25,000 nt of DNA, taken from Prorocentrum cordatum (Eukaryota > Sar > Dinophyceae > Prorocentrales > Prorocentraceae). Numbering within the stretch: position 1 is the first letter of the stretch; each line of letters starts with the position of its first letter. The notes under the pieces are model-generated. The model was not told where the DNA came from and ran no database searches. It saw only the letters and a list, made by a program, of their open reading frames with translations. Below are positions 9,152 to 17,869 of this stretch, piece by piece. A program made the translations under genes and the position numbers. The stretch covers positions 651,676 to 676,675 of the forward strand of contig CAUYUJ010004780.1 in the NCBI GenBank assembly GCA_963575745.1, given 5' to 3'.

Positions 9152-10935
9152 TGGATAGGGTCACGGGCGTGTCGGGAATCAGATTAAGAATGATGAAAAT
9201 GGTTTTCTCATGCTTCTAGGCCGCTTGCGGGCCGTGCGGTGCTGAAGTTGAAAATGGTTCATGGTTGTTTTGAAAATGGCCGCGCGCGGGTTTCAAATAG
9301 TTTCGGCGTCAAACTAGCAGCCTGGCGCGCCCGCCATTGGAAGGTATGATTACGCGCAACGCGGCCTTCGCTCAGGGGTGCCAGGGCAAGTGGCGCTTGA
9401 TCCTCCTTCCCACTCTGCCCTGCAGTAGGCGGTGCGAGCCAAGGGCGTTTGAGCCTTCTCCGTGCCTCTTCACATGCAGACCGAGCTCGGCCTTTAAGCG
9501 CGCGGGTGTCTTTTGTTGGGCGAGTTGGAATTAGAGGTTGCGTCTCGAACCGAAAGAGCCAACATGTTTTGTCCCACCAATTACCGTTGCTACTGCACGC
9601 TGCTGGGGCCGCCGCCCACGAAGGCATCCCCAGGTTCGCGCCGAGTCCGTCATATGTGAAACGTGCTGCGTTTGCAGGCTGGCCCGCGCCGAGTCCGTGG
9701 CATGTGAAGGGTTTGACAACTCGGCGCCGCGCCGAGCAAGCTATCGTGCCCCCCCCGACCCTCCTTATCGGCAGAAGCAGGGGCGCGTGCAAAAGGGCAC
9801 TTGTTTAAGTTGTTTTTTCTTTCAAGTTTGCGCCTAGCAGCTCCGCGAAACTACTGCAGCGCGCGCCTGTGCAGTCCATCGCTGTGTGCGTTGGGTAATT
9901 CGTTATTTTCCCTCCCCGCTCTGAGGTCGCCGCCCTGGGCGGCCGAATGACGAGCAACTTTGCTCAAACTTGCGCCGCAGGATGTGGAGTGAGAAGATAT
10001 GGTGCGATGCGGGATCGATTACACATGTCTGCGGTAACTGCACATGCAACAAGGGGACGATTTGGGGAGACTCGTGGCCCGTCAAAGGAGGAGGGCCATG
10101 AGCAGGAGCAACTGCAACAGGCGTGCGTCTAGGCGCGCGTGGCCCCGGCACTGCGTCAGAGAAAAACCGTGGTGACTATAATGATTATGGACGACCGGGG
10201 GGGGGGCAGCTGCTTTGGCATTGGCGGTGCGCGCCGCAGGCATCTGGATATCTGGACAAACCGCGGGTGCAGCTGCAGGAAGTTCTTCTTGCCCTCGCAC
10301 TTCCGCTCGTTCGCCAGCGAAACCTCCCTGCTTGTTTTGCGTGCTCGGTCGCGCCCGTGTTTATGTTGCCCACAGCCACCTGGCACTCCATCTGAGAAAT
10401 GGCCCCGGCCATGTGTCTCTGGAAAACTGTGCATGGGTCCTTGTTGGTGAACAGCCCTGGGATCGAGGCGTGCACCAACTCCAAACCTCGCTTTTCGCAC
10501 TCCGCGATCGCCTCTTCCTGCACCATCAAGCGGCGGGCCAACCGCTTCTCGTCGGGCACCACGATCCGCTTGATGCCGCGCTTCTCGCGCCTGTCCAGGA
10601 AGGCGGCCACGCCCGGCCTGGACAGGAACGGCGTTGAACCTGGGGAAGCAAAAAAAATCGACGACAAATTCTGCGTTCGATTTTGCAGTACTTCGCCGCG
10701 GGGGCGGTGGAAACATGAAGGCGGGGGGGGGCGCTTGCTGTAGCAATTGCGTTGCGTGGCGTCCGGCACGCTAACAAATCCAGGGTTTCGTGCCGATGGG
10801 CGATGTTACCCTCGGAAGAGGACGCGACGCGCCGCATTCCTCATCCAATGCCCTTGCGGTGTGTGGGGGCGTTGCGGCCCCGCCGTCCTGGGGCGTTCTT
10901 CAAGACGAGCGTTTCCTGGGCGGTGGGGGGGTGCC
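9152..10935 (+). repeat. Left inverted arm
   Basis: The arm begins TGGATAGGGTCACGGGC and ends at CGGTGGGGGGGTGCC near 10935, where similarity to the right arm stops. Away from the recombinase-like fragment (minus strand, 10185-10639) no other protein is convincing; the remaining reading frames are mirrored but lack recognisable motifs. Differences from the right arm are mostly single transitions, for example TTACCCTCGG here against TTACCTTCGG in the complement of the right arm. Confidence 0.85.
10185..10639 (-). pseudogene. Serine-recombinase-like domain fragment, left copy, frameshifted
   Basis: Read outward from the spacer, a CTTCCCCAG acceptor-like site precedes codons for SRPGVAAFLDRREKRG, IKRIVVPDEKRLARR, ECEKRGLELVHASIPG and GAISQMECQVAVGN. 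The RPG, a hydrophobic strand followed by a D.RLAR-type segment, and the Q.E helix match the second half of the serine-recombinase catalytic domain. The N-terminal half, with the Y.R.S nucleophile, is not seen. Relative to the right copy one base is missing after GGGCAACAT (about 10362), so the frame departs at that point. With no nucleophile segment it cannot be a working recombinase as it stands. It may be one exon of a spliced gene, or a captured fragment. Confidence 0.55.
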
Positions 10936-11370
10936 CCTGGCCGCCTTCGTTATCTGTGCCTTCTGCCGCGGCACGCTGGCGCCATCCACGTTCGCCATCG
11001 TCGACGCGCGTGTCGCGGCAGCCGCCTTCATCTTGGCAGGCATGGCGCGGGCGCCAGAAAACGAAACAAACATATGTTGCGCGGTGCCCGAACGCCGCAG
11101 GCGCGGCAGATAGGAGAGGGAAGGAGGAGCAGGAGCAGGAGCAGGAGCAGGAGGAATACAATTAGGCGGTGGATGGGGACGCGGGGGAAGGGGGGAATGG
11201 GGCGAGGAGGGGGGCGAGGAGGAAAACTGGGGGAGGGGGCAGCGAGGAGGAAGGAGGACGCGCGAGGGGGGGCGCGGCCCCCGCCGAGGCTTGAAAACGC
11301 TAGAGGGCGGCAGGGGCAACGCCGGCGACGGCGCCGACGAGGGTTGGGGCGGAGACAGAAGGGCGCGCCG

Positions 11371-11516
11371 GAAGTCGGTCCTGGACCGACTTCCGACGCG
11401 GGCCCGCGCCAGAAGTCAGTCCTGGACCGACTTCCGACGCGGGCCCGCGTCGGAAGTGGGTCCAGGACCGACTTCCGACGCGGGCCCGCGCCAGAAGTCA
11501 GTCCTGGACCGACTTC
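11371..11516. repeat. Four 41-bp units of nested palindromes
   Basis: Units start at 11371, 11412, 11453 and 11494, exactly 41 bp apart. Each opens with a 23-bp dyad, GAAGTCGGTCC-T-GGACCGACTTC in unit 1 (perfect); units 2 to 4 each have one mismatch pair. These are joined by 18-bp linkers, of which CGACGCGGGCCCGCGTCG (11435-11452) is itself a perfect palindrome. Unit 3's dyad centre (11464) lies within 3 bp of the element's centre (11466.5). Such clustered dyads could be recombinase or replication-protein binding sites, or simply hairpin-prone sequence. The binding idea is inference. Confidence 0.9.
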
Positions 11517-11724
11517 TGGCACAGCCCGGCGGCCGGCGCCAGAAGTTGGCCGACGGTCCGTGGGGGCCGTTCGAAGGGGGGGCTCTTGCGCTGGCAGGAG
11601 CAAGCGGCAGGTCGGCGGCAGTCGGCGGGAGTAGGCGGGGCCCACCGGCTGAGGGCCCGCCAGAGCTGGCGGAGAGGCGGACGCTCTTGCCAACAGACGT
11701 TGGCGGGAGGTCGGCGGCAGCCGG

Positions 11725-11800
11725 CGGAAGTACGTGCAGCCTGCGGCCGACGGCCCGCAGGAGGCCGCGGAAGTACGTGCAGCCTACGGGCGACGGCCCA
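11725..11800. repeat. Direct repeat pair GGAAGTACGTGCAGCCT
   Basis: GGAAGTACGTGCAGCCT followed by GCGGCCGACGGCCC near 11727 is repeated near 11769 as GGAAGTACGTGCAGCCT followed by ACGGGCGACGGCCC, about 42 bp later. The unit is close in length to the upstream 41-bp palindromic units but unrelated in sequence. Looser CGGCGG-rich copies lie upstream (11610-11720). Confidence 0.7.
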
Positions 11801-12294
11801 GGGGAGGTTCGTGTCGCCCGACAGAAATCACAAATAGATTGCGGCGGACTGACAGCGGGGGCCGGCGGGGGTCCCTGGGAGGCCCGCGGCAACCGGAGGA
11901 AGTAAGCGTGGACCACCCAACTGTAGCCATTCGTTGCTTTTTCGCGGCTCAAGCAGCGCGGGGGCAGCTTTTTCTGGACGCGCTATCATGGACGCGGCAC
12001 CCCCCCACCGTCCAGGAAACGCTCGTCTTGAAGAACGTCCCAGGACGGCGGGGCCACAACGCCCCCACACACCGCAGGGGCATTGGATGAGGAATGTGGC
12101 GCGTCGCGTCCTCTTCCGAAGGTAACATCGCCCATCGGCACGAAACCCTGGATTTGTTAGCGTGCCAGACGCTACACTACGCAATTGCTACAGCAAGCGC
12201 CCCCCCCCCGCCTTCATGTTTCCACCGCCCCCGCGGCGAATAACTGCAAAATCGCACGCCGAATTTGTCGTCGATTTTTTTTTTGCTTCCCCAG

Positions 12295-12749
12295 GTTCAA
12301 CGCCGTTCCTGTCCAGGCCAGGCGTGGCCGCCTTCGCGGACAGGTGCGAGAAGCGCGGCATCAAGCGGATCGTGGTGCCCGACGAGAAGCGGTTGGCCCG
12401 CCGCTTGATGGTGCAGGAAGAGGCGATCGCGGAGTGCGAAAAGCGAGGTTTGGAGTTGGTGCACGCCTCGATCCCGGGGCTGTTCACCAACAAGGACCCA
12501 TGCACAGTTTTCCAGAGACACATGGCCGGGGCCATTTCTCAGATGGAGTGCCAGGTGGCCGTGGGCAACATGAAACACGGGCGCGACCGAACACGCAAAA
12601 CAAGCACGGAGGTCTCGCTGGCGAACGAGCGGAAGTGCGAGGGCAGGAAGAATTTCCTGCAGCTGCACCTGCGGTTTGCCCAGATATCCAGATGCCTGCG
12701 GCGCGCACCGCCAATGCCAAAGCAGCTGCCCCCCCCCGGTCGTCCATAA
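12295..12749 (+). pseudogene. Serine-recombinase-like domain fragment, right copy
   Basis: A T9 tract and GCTTCCCCAG end at 12294, an acceptor-like context. The following frame encodes SRPGVAAFADRCEKRG, IKRIVVPDEKRLARR, MVQEEAIAECEKRGLELV, a variable loop and GAISQMECQVAVGN, then a basic stretch (KHGRDRTRKTS, LANERKCEGRKN) to a stop at 12749. RPG, RLAR and the Q.E helix followed by basic residues fit the C-terminal half of a serine-recombinase catalytic domain and the start of its connecting helix. The catalytic Ser segment is not found upstream in the arm or spacer. It is nearly identical to the left copy but stays in frame longer. The family call rests on motif reading and the fragment is incomplete. 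Confidence 0.55.
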
Positions 12750-13197
12750 TCATTATAGTCACCACGGTTTTTCTCTGACGCAGTGGCAGGGCCACGCGCG
12801 CCTAGACGCACGCCTGTTGCAGTTGCTCCTGCTCATGGTCCTCCTCCTTTGACGGGCCACGAGTCTCCCCAAATCGTCCCCTTGTTGCATATGCAGTCAC
12901 CGCAGACATGTGCAATCGATCCCGCATCGCACCATATCTTCTCACTCCACATCCTGCGGCGCAAGTTTGAGTAAAGTTTCTCGTCATGCGGCCGCCCAAG
13001 GCGGCGACCTCAGAGCGGGGAGGGAAAATAACGAATTACCCAACGCACACAACGATGGACTGCACAGGCGCGCGCTGCATTAGTTTCGCGGAGCTGCTAG
13101 GCACAAACTTGAAAACATACAACAACTTAAACAAGTGCCCTTTTGCACGCGCCCCTGCTTCTGCCGATAAGGAGGGTAGGGGGGGCACGATAGCTTG

Positions 13198-13300
13198 CTC
13201 GGCGCGGCGCCGAGTTGTCACACCCTTCGCATGCCACGGACTCGGCGCGGGCCAGCCTGCAAACGCAGCACGTTTCACACGTGACGGACTCGGCGCGAAC
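13198..13300. repeat. Palindrome and repeated GGACTCGGCGCG sites in the arms
   Basis: CTCGGCGC-G-GCGCCGAG (13198-13214) is a perfect 8-bp inverted repeat with one central base. GACGGACTCGGCGCG-type sequence recurs twice downstream (about 13239 and 13284), about 45 bp apart. The left arm holds the mirrored set near 9633-9735. Short clustered repeats inside terminal inverted repeats are often transposase-binding sites. That role here is inference. Confidence 0.6.
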
Positions 13301-13781
13301 CTGGGGATGCCTTCGTGGGCGGCGGCCCCAGCAGCGTGCAGTAGCAACGGTAATTGGTGGGACAAAAATGTTGGCTCTTTCGGTTCGAGACGCAACCTCT
13401 AGTTCCAACTCGCCCAACAGAAGACACCCGCGCGCTGAAAGGCCGAGCTCGGGCTGCATGTGAAGAGGCACGGAAAAGGCTCAAACGCCCTTGGCTCGTA
13501 CCGCCTACTGCAGGGCAGAATGGGAAGGAGGATCAAGCGCCACTTGCCCTGGCACCCCTGAGCGAAGGCCGCGTTGCGCGTAATCATACCTTCCAATGGC
13601 GGGCGCGCCGAGCTGCTAGTTTGACACCGAAACTATTTGAAACGCGCGCGCGGCCATTTTCAAAACCACCATGAAGCATTTTCAACTTCAGCACCGCGCG
13701 GCCCGCAAGCGGCCTAGAACCATGAGAAAACCATTTTCATCATTCTTAATCTGATCCCCGACATGCCCGTGACCCTATCCA

Positions 13782-13918
13782 GCCGGGAGGCCGGGTCGCA
13801 GGGTCGCCGGGAGGCCGGGGCGCCGGGTCGCCCGGACGCCGGGTCGCCGGGTCGCCGGGTCGCCGGGTCGCCGGGTCGCCGGGTCTCCGGGTCGCCAGGT
13901 CGCCGCCGGGTCGCCGGC
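13782..13918 (+). repeat. Distal part of the GTCGCCGG minisatellite
   Basis: The array resumes right after the right arm with GCCGGGAGGCCGGGTCGC and continues as GTCGCCGG units to about 13918. It has the same orientation as the block ending at 9151, although the arms between them are inverted. The first octamer is the putative target-site duplication. Confidence 0.88.
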
Positions 13919-14607
13919 CCTTGTGGAGTTCTCTCTGAACCGTTTCCAGTGCTTCAGTCATTAGGGCGCTTATTCAATCTTCTCTGCCTGGGGAGAGGCG
14001 GGAGAAGAGTCGGGCACGAGCTGCTGGGCGGCCTCGAGCAGCGTCGTGTTGGTGGAGGCAAGGCCTCCCCTTCTTGAGGGGCAACGAGGGGACTGGCTCC
14101 CCCTCTCGAGGGACTGGAATCGGCCTGGAATCGGCGATAGATCGCTGATGGGCCACAGGCCCCCGATTGCGAATCCGCCCGTTCCTGGGCGTGGTGGGCC
14201 ACTGCGCCCCTTGTCGGCGATGAGTGGGCGACGAGGGGTCGACACATCCCCCCCTGAGCCTACAGTCCACCCAAGAGCCCCCCCAAAAAGGACAAAAAGA
14301 GGAAGATGAAATCCGCCCCAAATCCTCCTCCTCCTCCTCCTCCTCCTCGTCCTCCTCCTGATCTTTCCTGGCCGCGGTCCTTCCTGGCCCATCTTTCGAA
14401 GCGACGGGACGCCCCCAAGGGCCCCCCCAAAAAGGACAAAGAGCGCCAGGGGAGCCCGCCGTGGCCTCGGCCGGCCCTCCTCCGAGGCTGGAGGCCTCCC
14501 GGATGGGGTCCGAGCGGGTCGTGCCGCATCGTCGATGCATCGGCTGCGTCGGCGTGGGCTGGGCATCGAGCCGCATCGGCGATGCGGCGCGATCCTCCGG
14601 CCCCATC
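13919..14607. other. Gene-free interval with CTC tract and duplicated motif
   Basis: No gene is supported; the long minus-strand frames owe their length to GC content. CCAAG.GCCCCCCCAAAAAGG followed by ACAAA occurs at 14271 and again at 14415 (offset 144 bp). A (CTC)n tract sits between them at about 14323-14357. Confidence 0.6.
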
Positions 14608-14784
14608 TACAGTCAATCCGTAGATTAAGGATGCGGGATAAGGATGCAAGGGCCTTGGGCGCGCACTTCGCAGCTTCTCGAGCAGGGCGCGGCCGACGAA
14701 AGTGGCCAAGGAAGGATCGAGGAGGCAAGGATGCAAAGGGCCCTTTGGGAATGTTGCCCATCCTTACTATGCGGGTTGACTGTA
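14608..14784. mobile_element. 177-bp TA-flanked MITE-like element
   Basis: The left end is TACAGTCAATCCG followed further in by TAAGGATG (14608-14633). The right end is CATCCTTA...CGGGTTGACTGTA (14760-14784). Reverse-complementing the right end gives TACAGTCAACCCG...TAAGGATG, which matches the left. A CAGT... terminus bounded by TA on both sides is the usual look of Tc1/mariner or pogo-type elements, which duplicate TA on insertion. The interior has no transposase, so this would be a non-autonomous copy. The superfamily call is tentative. Confidence 0.6.
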
Positions 14785-14887
14785 CTCCGACCCCGTCTGG
14801 GAGGCCCGGATCGACTGAACCACCTCCGAGACGACGACGACGATCGAAAAAGAAAACACGGCATTAACATAAACATGTGGCGATCCA

Positions 14888-14998
14888 CGCAGATTTCTTG
14901 GATCTGCGCTGGGCCCCCCTGCCTGGCGCGCGGAGCGCGCCTGGGGCGGCGCCAGAGGCGCCGTCGCGGGGGCCCAGCGCAGATCCAAGGAATCCGCG
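14888..14998. repeat. 31-bp-stem inverted repeat (hairpin)
   Basis: The arms are 14888-14918 (CGCAGATTTCTTGGATCTGC...) and 14968-14998 (...GCAGATCCAAGGAATCCGCG); 29 of 31 positions pair. The 49-base loop is itself GC-rich and contains GGCGCGC-GGA-GCGCGCC, a second perfect stem. A transcript would fold strongly. It could be a snapback MITE, a small-RNA precursor or an insulator-like structure. There is no independent sign of transcription. Confidence 0.85.
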
Positions 14999-15089
14999 CG
15001 GAGCGCCAAGAGTTTATGGTTATTCCCTACCTAGGCTCTGCCTAGAAAGGTTCTTACTCGCTTGGCTTAAAGGGGCCGGGCAGTGCAAA

Positions 15090-15240
15090 CCGCCCAGGGC
15101 GGTTCCCCCAGTCCCCTGGGAGCCCAGCGGAAGCAACAGCAAAGGTAAAAGCAAACGCGCGGTTCCCCCAGTTGCGCTCCCTGGGTGCCAAGCAACAGCA
15201 AAGGCAAAAGTGAAGGCAAAAGCGAAGGCAAAGCAACATC
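15090..15240. repeat. Duplicated GGTTCCCCCAG block with an AGCAAAGGC-type tract
   Basis: GCGGTTCCCCCAGT occurs near 15098 and again near 15160. Each copy is followed by CCCTGGG and then AAGCAACAGCAAAGG, so a 60-odd-bp unit is present twice. The downstream AGCAAAGGCAAAAG tract resembles the one at 18595-18700, which suggests the same low-complexity family flanks the satellite region on both sides. Confidence 0.65.
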
Positions 15241-15430
15241 ATAGCATATCATAGCATAGCATAGCATATCATAGCGCAGCACAGCATAGCGCAGCATCGC
15301 ATAGCCTCGCATCGCATAGCCTGATCTAGCCTAGCCCAGCATAGCAGTGCGCAACATAGCATAGCATAGCATATCATAGCATAGCATGGCAGAGCAGAGC
15401 ATAGCACAACATAGCGCAGCACAGCATCCA
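15240..15430. repeat. (CATAG)n pentamer array
   Basis: This is a degenerate 5-bp repeat of CATAG/CATAT/CACAG (ATAGCATAGCATATCATAGC and similar). It makes Met-Leu-Cys-Tyr-rich frames on the minus strand that are not genes. Confidence 0.9.
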
Positions 15431-15439
15431 CTACTGCTG

Positions 15440-15491
<52 letters not shown>

Positions 15492-15510
15492 ATTATGTGT
15501 GTGTGCGCAC
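15440..15510. repeat. (TA)n microsatellite passing into (GT)n
   Basis: About 50 bp of alternating TA with one phase break (ATTATA near 15465) leads into a short GTGTGTGTG run. It is the most AT-rich point in the window and a likely unwinding or assembly-unstable site. Confidence 0.93.
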
Positions 15511-16313
15511 GTATGTTCCATGCATGTTCTCCGTCTGTGGGCCATCCTGAGCCCTTAGTGGGGCAGCTTCATCCCTTCGTATTCACACAGGTTTCGCACA
15601 TAGCACCGGCCGGGAGACATGAAACCCGACGTAGTGTCGCATGTCCTAAATTTCTTCCTATATATGCAAATATATGTGTATATATACATAACACCCATGT
15701 GGAATGCTGCATGTGTGTGCGTGTGTGTGTGCATGAATTTGTTCAGCACCGCGTCGTAATGCCTTTTCATCCTCGTTGCCGTTCAGCCTCAATTCCGTGA
15801 CTCGCAGAGCCACGCAAGAGCGTGCAGCAGTGTATTGCGTCATGCGGGCATTCTTACGGACCTCGAGTGGCGAGGCACGAGACCCAGCAAGCAGTGTCGA
15901 GCATCCTGCGGAGAACAATGTCCCAAGCAGTGTTGAATTACTCACTGCGTGGAGCTCCCCATATGTGCATCTCATGCTTTATGTCATGCCGTGGTGAGCG
16001 TCTGTTCATGAGCGGTCGACTACAATAGCGCGTCCACGTGGGCGACAGGGCCGACGAAGACGAGTGACCCCTAATGCGAGTGATTGCGCATGAGTCAGAG
16101 TAAGCTTTGAGTCTGGTTGAATGCGAGCCTCTTCCTTTTCATCCCCCCTCCTCAGCTGCCAGGCCTTCCCCTTTTCAGCCCGTGGTAGTTTTGGAGCTTC
16201 CCACATGTGCATATATTGTAGGATAGTTGGCAGTGGGATATGTAAGACGAGCGTTTAGCCACACACGGCCATAACTGCATGTCATGTTGGAGGATAATGC
16301 CACGAGAAACAAG
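15511..16313. other. Gene-free interval before the satellite
   Basis: I see no gene. Minor features are a TATATG tract (about 15658-15690), a GTGTGTGCGTGTGTGTGTG tract (about 15713-15732), three AGCAGTGT motifs between 15825 and 15935, and GAGCTCCCCATATGTGCAT (15951) echoed by GAGCTTCCCACATGTGCAT (about 16194). Confidence 0.55.
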
Positions 16314-17497
16314 CAAACCGCCTGAGACATCCCCACAAAATGGCCGCGAACGAGCCCGTGCAACCACCCCTGGCGGCTCCCCTTAGGGGTGCTGAAACCA
16401 GCGCCCCGCCTGAGACATCCTCACAATCTGCTCTCCAAGCGAAGGATGTTGAGCCCGGAAACAGGCAAACCGCCGGAGACATCCCCACAAAATGGCCGCG
16501 AACGAGCCCGTGCAACCACCCCTGGCGGCTCCCCTTAGGGGTGCTGAAACCAGCGCCCCGCCTGAGACATCCTCACAATCTGCTCTCCAAGCGAAGGATG
16601 TTGGGCCCAGAAACAAGCAAACCGCCTGAGACATCCCCACAAAATGGCCGCGAACGAGCCCGTGCAACCACCCCTGGCGGCTCCCCTTAGGGGTGCTGAA
16701 ACCAGCGCCCCGCCTGAGACATCCTCACAATCTGCTCTCCAAGCGAAGGATGTTGGGCCCAGAAACAAGCAAACCGCCTGAGACATCCCCACAAAATGGC
16801 CGCGAACGAGCCCGTGCAACCACCCCTGGCGGCTCCCCTTAGGGGTGCTGAAACCAGCGCCCCGCCTGAGACATCCTCACAATCTGCTCTCCAAGCGAAG
16901 GATGTTGGGCCCAGAAACAAGCAAACCGCCTGAGACATCCCCACAAAATGGCCGCGAACGAGCCCGTGCAACCACCCCTGGCGGCTCCCCTTAGGGGTGC
17001 TGAAACCAGCGCCCCGCCTGAGACATCCTCACAATCTGCTCTCCAAGCGAAGGATGTTGGGCCCAGAAACAAGCAAACCGCCTGAGACATCCCCACAAAA
17101 TGGCCGCGAACGAGCCCGTGCAACCACCCCTGGCGGCTCCCCTTAGGGGTGCTGAAACCAGCGCCCCGCCTGAGACATCCTCACAATCTGCTCTCCAAGC
17201 GAAGGATGTTGGGCCCAGAAACAAGCAAACCGCCTGAGACATCCCCACAAAATGGCCGCGAACGAGCCCGTGCAACCACCCCTGGCGGCTCCCCTTAGGG
17301 GTGCTGAAACCAGCGCCCCGCCTGAGACATCCTCACAATCTGCTATCCAAGCGAAGGATGTTGGGCCCAGAAACAAGCAAACCGCCTGAGACATCCCCAC
17401 AATATGGCCGCGAACGAGCCCGTGCAACCACCCCTGGCGGCTCCCCTTAGGGGTGCTGAAACCAGCGCCCCGCCTGAGACATCCTCACAATCTGCTG
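16314..17497. repeat. 152-bp satellite array, about 7.8 copies (block 1)
   Basis: Near-identical 152-bp units start at 16314, 16466 and every 152 bp after. The first copies differ slightly (CCGGAGAC, GAGCCCGG) from the later, almost uniform ones. Each unit has TGAGACATCC.CACAA twice, 88 bp apart, and a CCCCTTAGGGG dyad. One 94-codon minus-strand frame recurs in every unit but, as 152 is not a multiple of three, it cannot form a tandem-repeat protein. The uniformity points to recent expansion or homogenisation. Confidence 0.97.
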
Positions 17498-17868
17498 TGT
17501 GGTGAGTAAGTCTCAGACTACGAGTAAGTCTGAGTATGAGTACGCCTGGGCATGAGAAAGTCTGAGTATGAGTAAATCTGAGTATGGATATGTATGAGTG
17601 TGAGTAAGTCTGAGTATGAGTACGTCTGGGTATGAGAATGTCTGAGTATGAGTAAATCTGAGTATGCGTAGGTCTGAGTATGAGTAGGTCTGAGTATGAG
17701 TAAATCTGAATATGAGTAAGTCTGTGTATGAGTAAGTCTGAGTATGAGCAAGTGTGAGCATGAGTAAGTCCGACAGGAGGGGAGGAGAAAAAAGGAGGAG
17801 GGAGGAGAAGGAGGAGTAGGAGGCGTCCAAGTAATAACAATAACCCCATCTTAGGATATGGGGAAAAA
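17498..17868. repeat. GAGTATGAGTAAGTCT array plus GA tract and unique tail (block 1)
   Basis: 17498-17768 is a degenerate repeat of TGAGTAAGTC/TGAGTATGAG. 17769-17817 is GGAGGA/GAAAAAAGG purine tract. 17818-17867 is a non-repetitive tail, GGCGTCCAAGTAATAACAAT...CATCTTAGGATATGGGG. The same three segments in the same order follow the second satellite block. Confidence 0.92.
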
Positions 17869-17869
17869 G

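Larger units (their letters stand above)
10936..11995. other. Single-copy spacer between the arms
   Basis: This is GC-rich sequence with no credible protein. It contains a short AGGAGC hexamer run (about 11127-11156), purine-rich sequence to about 11270, the palindromic 41-bp array (11371-11516) and a second pair of GC-rich direct repeats (11725-11800). Both recombinase-like fragments point away from it, so any shared promoter would have to lie here. I see no recognisable core promoter. Confidence 0.6.
9152..13781. mobile_element. 4.63-kb foldback element with 1.78-kb inverted arms
   Basis: Sequence at 9152-10935 recurs as its reverse complement at 11996-13781, around a 1.06-kb single-copy spacer. 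Paired coordinates sum to 22931-22934 throughout, so there are few indels. Sampled stretches differ at about 5-6% of positions. The termini read TGGATAGGGTCACGGGC and its complement, flanked by GCCGGGAG on both sides. The minisatellite lies on both sides in the same orientation, so the inverted unit appears to have entered the array rather than the whole region having been inverted. Each arm carries a serine-recombinase-like fragment facing outward. Foldback elements and long palindromes are known in eukaryotes, but I do not recognise this family. Confidence 0.82.
11996..13781 (-). repeat. Right inverted arm
   Basis: This is the reverse complement of 9152-10935. It carries the better-preserved recombinase-like fragment on the plus strand (12295-12749). 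A second acceptor-like string, TTTTTCTCTGACGCAG, follows at about 12767-12782. The rest, to 13781, is single-copy within the arm with no recognisable protein. The outer end is GTGACCCTATCCA. Confidence 0.85.

Noticed and set aside
8014-9219. Long open frames on both strands (up to ~400 codons) of RRVAGSPG-type repeats
   Set aside because: They arise because an 8-bp unit without stops is open in all frames; three units make eight codons. There is no start context, domain or non-repeat sequence.
10747-11905. Plus-strand frames through the spacer (Arg/Gly/Pro-rich)
   Set aside because: They run through palindromic and purine-rich repeats and carry no motif; the openness reflects GC content.
13970-14761. 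263-codon minus-strand frame with two LFVLFGGALG segments
   Set aside because: The segments are the translated CCCCCCCAAAAAGGACAAA direct repeat, and the frame crosses a (CTC)n tract and a MITE end.
15050-15200. tRNA-like GGTTC strings near CCCTGGG
   Set aside because: No cloverleaf could be drawn: no acceptor pairing and no anticodon arm at the right spacing.
16330-17420. GGCCATTTTG on the minus strand of each satellite unit as a spliced-leader relic
   Set aside because: Only about nine bases match, the flanks (GTGGGG) do not fit, and no gene follows.
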